In this document: positions 10,501-23,875 of the stretch, one piece after another
Layout: every line of letters begins with the position of its first letter
Position numbering within the stretch: position 1 is the stretch's first letter
From: Allodiplogaster sudhausi
Taxonomy: Eukaryota > Nematoda > Chromadorea > Rhabditida > Diplogasteridae
DNA: 64,000 nt
Reading direction: 5' to 3'
Assembly: GCA_945643635.1 (NCBI GenBank)
Contig: CALZFC010000066.1
Coordinates: 1,273,501-1,337,500 of the forward strand
The notes under the pieces: generated by a model
Databases searched by the model: none
Seen by the model: only the letters and a program-made list of their open reading frames with translations
Told to the model about the DNA's origin: nothing
Program-made: the position numbers and the translations under genes

Positions 10501-12800
10501 CAACTTCTGCGAAACGATTAGAGCCGAGATCCTCACCTCCACAAGCCGAATTGGAATAACAGAGTCGGAAACGGATAAAATGGTGGATCTGATTCGCCGT
10601 ATCGCTAAGAACGTTCGAGCCATGAACGACTCCCATTTCGATCAGTTTATGGCGACACTGAACACCGTTGCTACATCATACAGAAGGAAGGCTGCGCTTC
10701 GACAAGAACAGGACTACATTGAACCTTTGCCTCGACAAATGGGGACGATGACTGTCCCCGTACGCGACTTGGATGGGAAGCAGAGTCGTGTCGATCGACC
10801 GTGCAAGTTCTACATTGTCCCACTGAAGGATTCGATAGAAGCGGCCTTTCGGAACGTGGAATTTCAACAGGTTTATCGCTATTTTGTGTTACATTGAAGT
10901 ATATAGAATCTGTATGCTTTTCAGGTGTTAGAAATGGAGCCATTCGGAAGGGGGAATTTCCTGTCTCCACTGGACGGGCAACGGTTTCGTGACGCTACCT
11001 CCAGAACGAAGAAACCACTACTTCCGATTGTGGTATACCTCGATGACGTTTGCCCTGGAAGTGGTCTACGAAAGGCGTCGTCTATCCACTCTCAAACCAT
11101 GATGTTCTTCACTTTTTCCGGACTGAGACGGCATGCTTCGTGTCTACATAAATGGAAGTAAGTGTCAAAATGCTAAAATAAAAAAAGCAGTTCTTCAAGT
11201 AAATGCTTTAGGTTTCTCTACGCGACATCGTACGGGTCTGATCACAAGGCTTATGGCTACAAGCCTCTTCTAGAAAGCTTCAAGGTGCCGTAATATATTT
11301 GAAGTAAAATTTTTAAAAAAGCGTAAAAGTTGTAAATAAAGATCAACAATTAGTTTAACTTCTTAGGTAGAGTTGAACGTACTCTACGAAAACGGAATCA
11401 TGGTGTCGTGGAGAGGGCGAAGCGTTGTCGTCTACCCTTGGCTGCACTCGGTTCTTGGTGATAACCTGGCACTAAACCAAGTCCGCCAGATGCAGACGTG
11501 CTTTTCCGGAGGTTTCCCTTGCCGTCACTGCTTGACCAACTACCGCGACTTTGGAGCCGTTCACCTAGAGAAGGACTGCCAATTACGGACTTTGGCGTGG
11601 TCGGTTCCTTTGTCGTTGATCGGAGATAGGATGAATTTAAGCGATAACTTAAGGTATCAAGCGAACGGCCCTCCTGCTTTTGGCGTGATGGGGGATTCGC
11701 CACTCAACGGCATTACGGGATACCACGTGTCGGAGGATGCCTACTGTGATATCGCCCACGACTTGTACGAGGGCGAGAGCTGCCGTCTTCTAGGAGTGGT
11801 CATTCGGGCCATCATTCGGAATGGACTTCCGCTCAAGGATATCAACGATAAGTTATGTGCCTTTGCTACTGGGCGAGTCGACAGCAGCTGCACAATCAAC
11901 CCAATCCCGGCCGATGTTTCGCAAGGTGACCCTGTGTCCGGGCAAAAGGCAGCCGACACAGCATTTCTCATTCGGCTCGTCCCATTTCTCTTCCCGTTGG
12001 ACGTAATGGTTGCGGAACCTGAGATCCGGCTTCTGTTCCAGCGCTTTTCCGAGTTGAGTCGCCTTCTCTGCTCATTCGAGTTGACATCTGGCGACATTGA
12101 TTTGGTACGTTCTACGGCCGAGGAATACGTGTCTCTTGCTTGGCGAGTTGTCCCTCTGGACATTCCGCCCTCTCGCGCAGCTGCAGCCCATTCGTCCAGG
12201 CCCATCTACAAGACGCACGCGTTGCTGCACTATGCAGCTGCGATTCGTTCTCTAGGGCCAGTTGGACAACTGAGTACTCTGCAATTCGAGCAACTGAATG
12301 CGTACGTCAAGCGACGGTCCTACATTACAAGGAACTTCACGTGTCTGCCGTGCACGTTCGCAACTCACATCCAGCGCACTCTTTGGGCACTACGTCTTCA
12401 GAAGGAGGTGGAATTCGTTCCCGGAAAAGGAATCGAGCAACATCAAGTGTCAGCGCTCGCACGGGCAGTTCTGAAGGAACGACGGGTGAAGTGCACTCTC
12501 CTACTCCAGCATCACGGGACACTCTACAAGTCGGGAGACATCGTTTTGCTGAACAAGAGTAGCAGCTTTGTTCCTGCCCAGATCGATTGCTTCGCATTCA
12601 CGGAACAAACATGGAAGATCGTTGCAAAGATCGGACATCCCGCTCGATTTGATGACAGCAGACAATGTTGCTTCTTCACCGCATCTGGAGCGATCACAAC
12701 TGTCTTTTTCAAGGAACTTTTTGATCCACTGCCTCTTGACGGCTACCCCGAGGGAAATGAGACCGCTTTCATGCCAAGACACGCCCTCTGCCACTGCTAG
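7532..12800 (+). CDS. Zinc-finger transposase of the 9.5 kb element
   Basis: Probable enzyme that cuts and joins the element's ends. The terminal exons are well supported: about 10050-10230, 10296-10870, 10925-11157, 11212-11284 and 11367-12800, with TTCAG/TTAG acceptors and GT donors and continuous frame. The first encodes a C2H2 finger (CEEELPTLAHLKRHCQQSH, then CRFCSSEFG..AWRVHLSQQ). Next comes an acidic linker rich in Asp/Glu/Ser. The last exon carries SVLGDN, FPCRHC, DIAHDLYEG (spaced as in CACTA/EnSpm-type transposases) and FEQLNAYVKRRS, then stops at 12798-12800. Probable 5' exons are 7532-7617, about 7817-7902, 8073-8148, 8384-8489 and 8994-9058; the last has a TDRKPFRCDICSK finger-linker. 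No frameshift or stop is seen in the long last exon, so it may be functional. The start codon was not fixed. Confidence 0.75.
8719..9790. repeat. Degenerate tandem repeat in a transposase intron
   Basis: A unit with the order TCTGGGCAA, then ACCGTAACCCAACC, then AATAAGCGAA recurs near 8720, 9448, 9582 and 9711, with partial copies near 8835 and 9330. The last three start 134 and 129 bp apart. It lies in introns of the transposon gene around the zinc-finger exon at 8994-9058. Function is unknown. Confidence 0.7.
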
Positions 12801-12951
12801 AATATTTTCGTTATTTTCTCTTAGCAATAAACAAATACTTTGATCTGAAGATCAATATTTCAATTTATCCCGTTATTTACGACGGCTCACGAATATGTGA
12901 TCATTTGCATGATTTATTTCCTAGTTAGTGTGATCTTTAGCGTTAGACCCA

Positions 12952-15938
12952 ATGCGTCTAACCATTCTGTTGGAAGCGGGTGCTCCTGAGCCCGAGTGTT
13001 TGGGCGAAGAGGACTGCTACTTCGAGACCATTGCACAAGTCAAGCAATATGTGAGTACACGGACTGGCTCCCCTCTGACAAATGTCAGGCTGCAGCTCAA
13101 CACTCCTCAGCGTATGATAGACGTTCACCCCTCTCAAGTTGTTGCGGCGCCACACGCACATTACATAGCAACAGGAAGCTTACTCGAGGTTTACCGATTG
13201 CCTATCTCTCTAAATGAGTATATTTTTACGTGGATCACTTCTCAGAGTCCGGCAACTTCGACTACGATGAACAGCCAGGAGCTATCCCTCTCGATTTCTT
13301 CCACATTCCTGGCAAAAAATGAGTCCCTTTCGCCAACCAATCCGACTGCGCTCTCGTGGGAGAAAAACGCAGTTTTTCCTGATGATACTCGAGCGGAGCA
13401 AGGTTATACTAAAATGAATGCTCATATCTTAGATTCATGAATTTTCAGTTGATGTTGAAGATGCTAACCCTTGTGAGAGAGAAGTCGACAAAGATCGCGA
13501 TCTTGAAGAGCTTGGAGGTAAATCATACTCAGATTGTAAGCGCAGCTAGTAATTCATTTAATTTACTTAGCGATTTCTCATCCCTCGACACCTCAAGTTC
13601 GCTCGGAGTCACCGTTGGTCAGAACTCCCTCGGCAGTTCCAGATCGGACGATGTACACAGGCAGGCCTTTAAATTTCTGTTTAGTAAACTGCACTTTTGT
13701 CTGTTGTATCCTTTAGTATGCAAGCAAAACTCGGCGCAAGCAGATTTCTAATTAATTTTCCTTTTAAACAAGTAAACGTATGCGTTTAAGACCCCTTCTA
13801 CCATCGTCTGAACCAGCGCCTTTTGAAATGCAGCTTTGAGAAGTTATTGGTTGGCAAGCAAGGAGCTCCATTCCTCAAGAGGCTACAAGATGACCCGTCG
13901 TATGACATTTCGGACGACAGGGTTGGCCGCTGCCTGCTTACGAGAAGGATCGCCGACTTTCTGCTGACATACGCTGACACGCTAGTTTTCAACTCTTGAA
14001 CAACTGATATTTTACCGCACTTTTTTAGCAGAGAAAAACCATCCCCGAAAGAGACGCGGAGCTTCGTTACGCATCTATTCGCAGGATACCCCAACTGTTC
14101 TATAGTTAGCAACCTTTTTTTCTACACAACAGTTTTTAACTGAATGAAGATCATTATGAAATTTGAAAGACTCGATAACGCATTGCTAGTTACCTGAATT
14201 TTCTCTGATGTAACTACAGAAAGCATTTCAGGATGCCTTCATCGACAGCCACAAGGGACTTGTCGAATGCCGCGTTAGGCGGGTCAGATCTCTTCTTGGA
14301 AAAAGAAGCTTGCTATCACAGCCCATCAGAGAGTACAAGAAGAAAGCAGGCAGCCGAGAGTGGCTTGCTTCTTCGGATAACGAGGAGGAGAGAGAAACTG
14401 ACGATCATTTAAATGTCAGTTAAAGCTCTACAAGATACTGTTATATTTTGAAAATTAAAGGCATTACAAAACCTTTTGTTTAAGCGAATTAACAACTTGA
14501 TACACGGCTCTGTCGAGCACCTCGAACTCCTTAAGCAGAAGAGGTTTTTGTCTCTCGAGTCTTTAAAGTTATACAGATATTTCATTTTGTCATATATAAG
14601 AGAGTCTTTAGATTAAAATGTAAAATTCTACTACTAGTAGCAGCTCTCTCACAAATGGCGATATATAATTTTTTTTAGAAACTGTCGTATACGCTTTTGC
14701 CAGAACAATCCTCCGCGAGCAACAATGACACGTTACTCCTTCTACGCGCAGTCCCGTTACGTATGTGATTTTTTATTTGTCGGATTTTGTTTTACATTTA
14801 AATAATTTGTCTATACTTACATGAGTTATTTCTTGCTCTATGGCTTGAGTTTAGAACAAAATTTTTGGAATTCACATTAGACAAATATACTTTTGAATTT
14901 GCTTGCAGATTGTCGATGACTTCATCGCGTCAAAGTGCGCTTCCGCGGGAGACTTTCCACGGAGATTGCAAGAGAAGATTGCGCCGGCAATGTCTCAGCG
15001 TGCCCTGCGCGTAATATCCGAAGCGAAGAGAAGATCTCTTGTTGAAGCGAACGCCTTCCCGCCTGGAACAAATGGTTCGGTATTCTCAACCTTATAAAGT
15101 TTTGAGTTATCGAAAAAAATGCATCCATGTGTACTAAGTATTTATCTTTGTAACCCAGGTTCAATTGTATTTCCAAACTATTCATCGAACTGTTAAAAAG
15201 AGAATAATTGTATGCCTCAGATTTCGCTACATTCGAGTTCTTACTCAACATGCTGGCACTGTTCGAGCATACAGACAAAAAGAAGAAGCCATCTCGTGTC
15301 AAGTTCGTCTACAATCGCTTCCTGGTCCGTTATTTATTACAATTCAAATTCCCAATCAATATCTACCTATTGCTTATAAGTTAAGTGACATTAGTTTCCT
15401 GTTGCCTTTTTCTTATCTTGTGAGTGAAAAGGAGCGAGAAAGAGAGACGATACAGCGAGAGGAGTGTAAACTATGCTGCTTAGGCACATCATTCTGCGTC
15501 GTCGGCTCTTGATCAACTCAAGAATGAGGGCATCCGGCAGCCGGTGATAGTCGCATACGGTGATGTCTCTGCCAAGTTCATCATCGCTCTTGAGGGAGTC
15601 GATGTAACCGTCAGTCATGTTTTGTTAAAAAAAAAAGTTGAAATGTAATTTTAACAAATTAAAAAAATTTAATTTTAACAAATTAAAAAAAATTCTTATA
15701 CTCATAGCTTTTTTATTTATTTTTTACCTGCTTTATAATACGCATGCTGCAGGTTTCTGGAGACCTTGCCCATGCGCTTCTCTCCTACCTCGCTTGCTTC
15801 TGGTTGTTCGACCTCGAGTACCCACACGAAGTGAAACAAGAGCTGTCCCTTCTTGCGAATCTGCTCGGCATTCCGGAGCCCATGTCAAGAGATGCAGGGC
15901 TCATCTACCGCAAGTTGGAGGCCATTATGGCCGAATAG
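12952..15938 (+). CDS. Second gene of the 9.5 kb transposon, unknown function
   Basis: Multi-exon gene in the same orientation, 150 bp after the transposase stop. The start is taken at 12952 (MRLTILLEAGAPEPE). Candidate exons lie at 12952-13200, about 13245-13405, 13449-13520, 13830-13998, about 14220-14415, 14908-15080, about 15230-15320, 15500-15620 and about 15754-15938, ending LEAIMAE before TAG. The early part ends near YRLP; the middle has LLVGKQGAPFLKRLQDD and VECRVRRVR; the end has FWLFDLEYPHEVKQ and LLGIPE. I do not recognise a domain. The C-terminal stretch resembles accessory proteins that accompany animal transposases of this type, as far as I recall. Exon borders are approximate and the chain was not fully verified. 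Confidence 0.55.
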
Positions 15939-16469
15939 AGGCCAGTCTGATCTCATTAGATCACATTTTTTTGTTGACTCTTACATCTGAAAATTTTCTT
16001 TTACTTGAGTTTATTTCACTTGAGAACATTCTTTCATCTTAGTAAAAGATTGTTTCATTTTTTAACTTGCTTTCATGCTATACGTTTCTTTCATTTTAGA
16101 ACTATCGAATTTTTATTTCCAAGATTCATTCAGAAAGTAACTGGTAACATAGACATATCCTTCTAAGAAAAACAGTCTTTACAGAATGTATTAATTCTTG
16201 TCGTTTTATGACCAGTAACTCAATTTTATCATGATTAAGTAGCCCAAATTCATTTAACTCGGCGCGGTTATCTTGTAAGTGTGTTAGTTGTTACTGTTTC
16301 CTTGTGAATGTGTTGAGTTGTTACTGTAATCTTTTGAAGGTCTCACTAACTTAATGAATAATTCTTCTTGTTATTAAATGCCAGTGGCATGCATAATAGT
16401 AAATGAATCACTAATTCGAAGAATGGATGAAGGGGGAGGGAGAGCAAAAGGGGCGGAGCTAACGGTGGG

Positions 16470-16714
16470 AGCATGTCACAATTTATGTGCTGCCGCCTAA
16501 TTGTGACATGCAATGTCACATTTTTGCTGGGATACGCTGCCCTCCACCGCTCGAAAATTGTGACATGGCGCGTCACATTTCTGTTTCACTGGAGGTCACA
16601 ATTTTTTGGAACATAAATTGTGACATGGGGTGGAACACATATGTACCGAAGTAAAATCGGTACATTATTGTGACATCAAATTGTGACATCCCGTGTCACA
16701 TCGTTTTCTGTGTG
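16470..16714. repeat. Right terminal inverted repeat and subterminal TGTGACA array
   Basis: At least nine TTGTGACAT/ATGTCACAA motifs in both orientations precede the terminal TTTTCTGTGTG. The arrangement mirrors the left end but is longer. Confidence 0.85.
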
Positions 16715-16946
16715 CGGTACATCAACCGGTGAAAATGCAAAGTTTAAATACTGTGTTCAACCGGTGAAAATGAAAAGTTTAAAGTCAATGGCAAGAAACG
16801 CATGTGCAGTTGCATAATGAGGAATGCTATGTAATAGTCTTTCATCCTCTGCAAGATCAATTTGAAGCGCGCAGCGCATTTTTACAACAAATATGCAGGT
16901 AGTTAATAGCATGTTGGGTTTAATGGTTCTATGACGAGGCTTCTTC

Positions 16947-19340
16947 TTAAACTCTCCGTGTGAGAATGGAAGATCGCGTGTTGGGAGTGGAAGCTGCCTC
17001 CCCCTTCTCTCTCATTCCTCTCTCCCCTTCCACTTCCAACTCTGTCGCTAGTTTGGACAGCTCCAGAGCCGCCTGCACAAGGTTCCGGCCAATCTCCTTC
17101 AGCTCACAGATGCCGATCTAAACAATACAAATTGAATAGATAAAAGTAGAGATGACAGCTTGCCTGATATCCTTTATACTGTCCCTCGACAAATCCCGCG
17201 TAAGTGCACTCCATGGTGTAGGAGCGAGAGAGTCCGAGTTGTCTCCAAAGAGCGACCCTCGCGGATCCCTCCTTCGACCTCTCCACCGTCCACCGACAAT
17301 TCCTGCAACAACCACATCTCAGATCCCCTTCAATCTTCTCACCCAAACTTGTACCGAAACAAAAATTATTCAACAGGGCGACCTGAAGCATAGTTCGGAA
17401 GACACAGTTGATCGCTCTCTCATTTTGGCTAGCCATAAATAAAAGAAAAGTGCACTTTGCAAAATATTATGAAAGTGTAGGACTGGTAGATCCAGGTAGT
17501 TAAACCAGTCAGAAATACAAAATCTAAATTGTTTAACATCCAATTAATGGGCTGCAAACTTTGGAATAAAAATTGTCATGAAAATAATAAAACGTAAGCT
17601 GAAGGATCCTCGAGGTTGAATTTAATGTCTCCAAGAATGGTTGATATGATTGGGAAAATGGCAGAATGAACTGACTGAATGGAGAAGGCAGGAGCACGAG
17701 TCTCCAAGATGCCAGGGAGTTGGATGAAGTCGAGGGAAGGAGAGAAGGCATCGGAGGAGAGCCAGGACTGCTCCGAGTTGTTGCCGTAGAGGAAGCAGCT
17801 GGAGCGGCGAGAGTGGCCGTGCAGATCAAGGAAGAGGAGAGGGGCACGCAGAGAGGGATCGCCAGGAGACAATGCAGATGACACCTTCAGCCGATACTCT
17901 TTTTTTTCATCTTCTACCCTATGCCACTCTATCATTTCTGTTGTAACTGTTCAACCAGAAGGAAGAAAGTTATCCTCTCATGTATAACCTCACTCTCATT
18001 CCTTTAGTATTAGAACAGTCTTACAATGTTCTGGATGATGGCTTTGGAGTGGTAGATTTCAGGGTGCAGGGAGCGAGAGGGAGAATCCCAAACACGATTC
18101 AGATCGTGGCCAGTGAGGGAACAGCGATGATTCCCTGAAATGCTAAGGGAGGATGAGTGAGAAAGAAAGAGGAAAAAGAAATTGATTAGCTGAGGGAGGA
18201 AAAGAACATGCCTGCGAGGACCCCGTCCGGGTTGAGCATTGGGACGAGTTTGAAGACAAGACGCTGCCGGGCCTCCCTCGCTTCCGGGTCTTCGCTCGTC
18301 AGCAGATACTCCAGCACTCCTCAAGGATAGCAACTGTCAATCACTATACTTCAGACTTGCGAACGCTAGAATGGAACATGAATAACCATGCATGATCCAG
18401 CTGGCGTTGCTCTCTCCGGGATGAACTCGAGCAGTGAGAAGAATGACATCTCTGGCTGCCAAGTCGGCACGACTGCCGGGGGAAGTGACAGTAACCAAAG
18501 AGAGAGGGTTGCCAGCCAGGGAGTGGCCGATCACTTCACTTCGTGCACTCACCCAAGGAAGGGTGCGAGACAGCCAGCATTCCAAGGAAGCCTGCAAACA
18601 TTCAATTAGACATTCTAAACAAGAAAATGAAATTAATTAATCCGATCAAATCCACGGCAAGTTTTTTAAGTCCGTTCTAATTGGTATGGCCAAAAGATGA
18701 GTTAATAAGGGCAAACTTGTAAGAACGAGAAGGTGTACGGGAAGTGATACGCGATGTAGAGAATATCCCCTCTGTGGCGAAGGGCGAAGTTGAAGCGGAG
18801 AGAGAAGAACCTGAGAATCAGCCGAGTAATCATTGATTAGAAGAAGAGTGCGTGCCTGTCTTTGCTTCTCCCTCCCCCCTCCGCATCAATGACATAGTGG
18901 TTGCGGTAGTAGCAGAGAGAGTGGCCGAAGCGGACCCAGCCGGGTCTCCCCGCCGCCGCCTCTCCCACTGAGAATGCCACGGGCTGCATTCCTGCACAGA
19001 AGAAAAGAAAGATGAATCACGAAGGATGGAGAGAAGAAAGAGGTGTACGCGTACCATGGGCGAACATGGAAGAAGACTTCAGGCAGTTGACAATCTCGAA
19101 AGTGTACTCGACATTTGCTTCTCCATTGGATATCTGCGTGGTTCAGTGCTCAGTTCAGAAAATGAAACGTTTAAACCATGGAGTCCGTCAAATTGAAAAC
19201 CCAGATAAGCAAAATATAAATAATAAATAAAAAGAACAAACTTCAAAATAGAACCACTGGAAGTGGTCGCGAGATTGGTTAATATCCGGTTGTAGAATCA
19301 GCTCATAATGATGCGTGTCTACCTAAAGAAATAAAGAATT

Positions 19341-19391
<51 letters not shown>

Positions 19392-19415
19392 AGGGAAAGA
19401 GAGAAAGCGAGAGAG

Positions 19416-19451
<36 letters not shown>

Positions 19452-21101
19452 GGGAAAGAGAGAAAGCGAGAGAGGAGAGAGAGAGTGACCTGAATTGCGG
19501 TGCGCAGATTGCCCGATTCGAAACGACTCTCGAAGAGAAGATGATCATACTGAAGATCCACCCTGCCCAGTCTACAAGAAGCTGAATTTTATAGATAGAA
19601 GAAAAAGAAGAATATAGCTGCTGACCTTGATCTGTCGTCGTTTCCAATTCCATTGTTGACACGAGAAAGCGGAGGAGGGTTGGGGCCGAGCAGCAAGTCC
19701 AGAGAGTACACGACTCTGTTCATTCTGCCCGCCTTTCCTGCAGCTCCTTTCGCGAGTCTCCGTGTGGCTGTTGCTGCTACTTCTCTACAATCAAAGGAAC
19801 ATAGCCATTCCTCTGTCACACACACACTCTTTCTCTCAATATTTACATTTTTTATATTTATTTTTTATCTATCTACATCAAATTATTAAGGAATACCTCG
19901 AGTCTTAACGAGAAATACTCATCCCTCAATATTACACGAATGGACTAGAGCGATAATAGCAGACCGCATGGCATTAGTGCTGAAGAGAAGAGGCTGAAGC
20001 GGAAGTTCTCGGTCCGGCCCGACCATGTCAGGGAAGGCGATCTTGGTCCACTCCATCACAGACTTGCTCTTCTTTAAAAGATAACTAAGAAAGAGAACAA
20101 AGAAGGTAGATTCCAGTCTGACTTTGACTTTCATGAGGATGCTCTGTGTGTAAGGCACGGGCGGTCGCTCTCTCTTTTCCCGCTTCAGAACGCCGTTCCT
20201 CTCGGAGAAGAATCTGCAACTCTCAGCAGTCTCATTCTCTTTCATTCACTACAGTTCATATATAATAGATAAGGAAAGAAACCGTGCATAGTTGGCAAGA
20301 TTAGGCTTGTCAGTCTGCTGCCGGATGCATTCTCTTCCCTCAGGCTGTCTGCCCTCTCCGTCTCCTTCCTCCACTCCCTCATCTTCCTCTTCTTCTCCTC
20401 CAGACACTCCACTGTCCTCTCCGAGTTCCTCAATAAGCGCCTCTTCTCCTTCATCGTCGTCTGCAATGGCGAAACGATTGTAAATATCATTAAAATAAAT
20501 TTTTTTGAACTTTTACATTACTTGAAAAGCAACTCTGGAAGGATTACATCTCGAGATAGGCTGTTGAATGGAATTGTGAATGGAATAGAAAGGACCACTG
20601 CTACGCGCGTCGTCACTGGCTCTGTTGTATGAAGTGGTGCTTCTTCTGGCGGCAGTCTTGGCCCTTCTGGCGGGCAGATCAAAGTGAAGAGGGAAGACCT
20701 TCCCGGCCAGAGGAAACCGCTCCGCAGGCACGCACCGGATGCAAAGGGCGCACAGCGAGTCCTTCAGGCAATTCGTATTCTTATTCACGGAACAGGGTAA
20801 GCCTACTTTTATAGTCACACTCCTTTGGGTACTTTTTCCAACAAATCTGCTAGTATTAAGACTAGATATTCGCTCTACGATGACAAGTGTGAAGTAACTT
20901 CCTCATTCTCTCTTGTCTGCAGAGGAAAGCATGACAGCCACCCCGGGATACAAACAGCTGGCAATGCAAGGAATTTCATCAACAACACCAAATCACCCAG
21001 CTGTTTTCGCTGGAAGATCTCTGGGAAGGTGAGGAAGTATCATAAAAAAAGGGAGATCTAGTGGCAGAGAAAGAGATGGTGATTGAGGGAGAGAGCGAGA
21101 G

Positions 21102-21143
<42 letters not shown>

Positions 21144-21919
21144 TAACCCCTACCGCAGTTTAAAATCCGTGCGAAAATAATACAGCGCCACTCGCATGAT
21201 CCACAATGAAAAAGAAAAATATGGAAGAAATTGCTCGCCGAATGTAAAGCTCAAGCGGCTCAATTAGAACTATAAAACCACATCTCTGAAACAAAATAAA
21301 TAAGTAAAAGGGGATTTTCAGGACAGACATGAACAACAAGATCGTGAGAAAAGAGGAAGGGGGGGGGGAGGGAGAAGAGAAAAAGGAAACCTGAAGTTGA
21401 AGAGCAGCTGAGTCGTTGTTGTTGGATAGTGCATTGAGACATCTCTGGCAGGCTGGGATGAGGCCGGCCCCGATCACCTCTTCCTTCCCCTTCCCTGCCA
21501 ATACTCTCTTCTCTCTACTTCTTCCACTCTTTCCACAATCAGAAGATCCATTTAGAGTAGTGGAAATGGAAATGTCTGTTGGATGCTGTCCGAGGATGCG
21601 CGGTTTGGTGAGAGAAGGGGGAAGGATGAGAGAAGAGACTGCGATAGGAAGGAGGAGAGGGCCCGGCTCAACACAGCCATTCAAGATATCTTGGGACGAT
21701 GAAGGCATGGAAATGAAAGTGGAGTGAAAAGCAACAAGCACTACAACAAGGTGTGGTGGGCGGAGTAGCGAGAGAGAGAAGTATAAGATAGAGAAGCGGG
21801 AGAGAGCGAGAGATGAAATATAAAGAGAAAAGCGAGAGAGAGCGAAGAAAGAGATAGATAGAGGAAGAGAGAGAGAAAGAGAGAGAGAGTGAGTGAGTGA
21901 GAGAAGCGAGAGAGCGAGG

Positions 21920-21969
<50 letters not shown>

Positions 21970-22026
21970 AAATGGCAAAGCAAGCATTAAAGAAACTTGG
22001 GACGAAAAAAGCAAGTAGATGAAGAA

Positions 22027-22075
<49 letters not shown>

Positions 22076-22991
22076 TTATCGTTCTCCTCCCCCCACAGTC
22101 TAGATTCTAGCATCTTTGAGATAGGAAGTGCATTCCATACTCACGTGATAGATGGGAATAACAAACTGACGGGAATTGGTGAAGAGCTTGAGAAGAGCGA
22201 CAAGAAGGAGAGAAGCCTCGAGGGTGGAGGGGGAAGGGTCGCGGAGCTGAGAGGAGAGTCGATCCAGCAGAGAGACCAGTGAACGGGTCGCTCCCCCCGA
22301 CAGCAGGGATAAACGCGTTCGCTCTCAACAACCAACTGTTTAAAAAATACTTTTGTTTTTATCTTTACTCATCTCCAGAAATTCGTTTCTTCAAAATAAT
22401 TAGCAAAATAATGTTATTTCTAAAAGTCTTGAGCCTGTGATTATCTGTGTTTAAGTTCCGTTACAAACAGATATATAAAAATCCTCTCGGAATCACATCT
22501 TGATTTTTTTTCTGCAGAAACAGAAGAAATTCAGTAGCTCTTTCTCTCTCTCTCTCTCTCGGTGTGGGTTACTATCAAAACATTCCTCGCAAAAGTTTCC
22601 ATGCTTCCTCTAAAGTTCCTCCTTTCTGCTTCTCTCTCTCTCTCTCTCTCTCTCCCTCTGAACTGACTATTTTTGCAAGCGAGATAGAGGATCTCGAGAT
22701 GTCTTGCCATGCTCTCCCCGTTCGCTCTGCTCTCCGTGGCTCTGGCAAGAACGGCCTTCGGGAAGTCGCCGAGCCGACTCACGAACTGCGCGTTGCGGGC
22801 TGAAGGGATCAGGATCACGGGAATATTAAAGAGTTAGGAGTATACAGCACGAATCTTTCACTGCTCAAGCAATGGAACATCAGTTCCGCTCCTCCCTTCT
22901 TTTTATCAATGTTTTTAACTTCCGTCCACTTTCCTCTTTTTCAGTTTCCCATTGCCACTCATACTCTGTTCTTTCTTACCGTTCTTTCGTC

Positions 22992-23045
<54 letters not shown>

Positions 23046-23831
23046 CTCTCTCAAACTGTATCTCTCACCGTCGCACTATCCCTTCTGTCCTTTTACTTCG
23101 AGGTACTTCGTCAGTTTGAACTTGTAAATGTTGCTTACTTCACTCGCTTTCAGTCTCCTCAGTAAACAGAGCACTCTCGGACCCCTTCGCCCCTCCCTCT
23201 TCAGTCTCCCTCACTTTTCCATGTAGTTTGGGGCGAGCATCCGAACGGCAAATAGATATTTTAATGAGATAACTCTCGGATAAGAGGAAGACATGGCGAG
23301 CCAGTTGTGGCTTTTTATTAGATACATGACTCTATACAATTATTCACATCGCCAGCCTTGCTCTCGAAAAATACGGACAAGTTTAGAATGAAGAACGCAA
23401 AAGGGGATTCGGTATTAAGATAACCCCCACACATTCCTTTTTTCTTGTTTTAGCAATCAAGGTATGAAAATAAATATTAAAAAAACTCCGGTAAAAATGT
23501 AAGTTCAATAGGCCGATGGCAATTTAGGACGATTTAAATAACTTTGAAAATAAAAATAGTAATAAAGTAAACAGACGTGATCTGATGGAGCGAGCGATGA
23601 GCCTGAGCAAGCGAGGAGTCATCGGCCTTCCCTCACTCACCATCTCTGCCAAGGATCCCAGCAGGCCTCCCATCCGCATCTTTAGCTGAGTCTTCCCATC
23701 TACAACCACTACTCCTTCTTCATTCATTCTCAAGCCATTCAGGCTATTTTCCACATATGGGAGTAACAGACAGATAAGCCAGCTTGAGAGTGAGAGAGAA
23801 AGAGAGGGGAAAGAGAGGTAGCAGAGATAGG

Positions 23832-23875
<44 letters not shown>

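Larger units (their letters stand above)
7180..16714 (+). mobile_element. 9.5 kb CACTA/EnSpm-like DNA transposon, apparently complete
   Basis: The termini are CACACAGAAAA at 7180-7190 and its exact inverse TTTTCTGTGTG at 16704-16714. Both are flanked by CG (7178-7179 and 16715-16716). The CG is either a 2-bp target duplication or part of a 13-bp inverted repeat. Each end carries an array of TTGTGACA/TGTCACAA motifs in both orientations, like the subterminal repeats of CACTA elements. Inside are a multi-exon transposase gene and a second multi-exon gene, both on plus. The TIR start CAC and the transposase layout (GDN, then FPCRHC, then DIAHDLYEG) fit the EnSpm superfamily; the family assignment is inference. 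The insertion lies between Scratch and CCP1, 233 bp beyond the CCP1 stop codon. Confidence 0.85.

Noticed and set aside
11741..12205. 154-codon minus frame within the transposase
   Set aside because: Shadow of the strongly coding plus-strand transposase exon.
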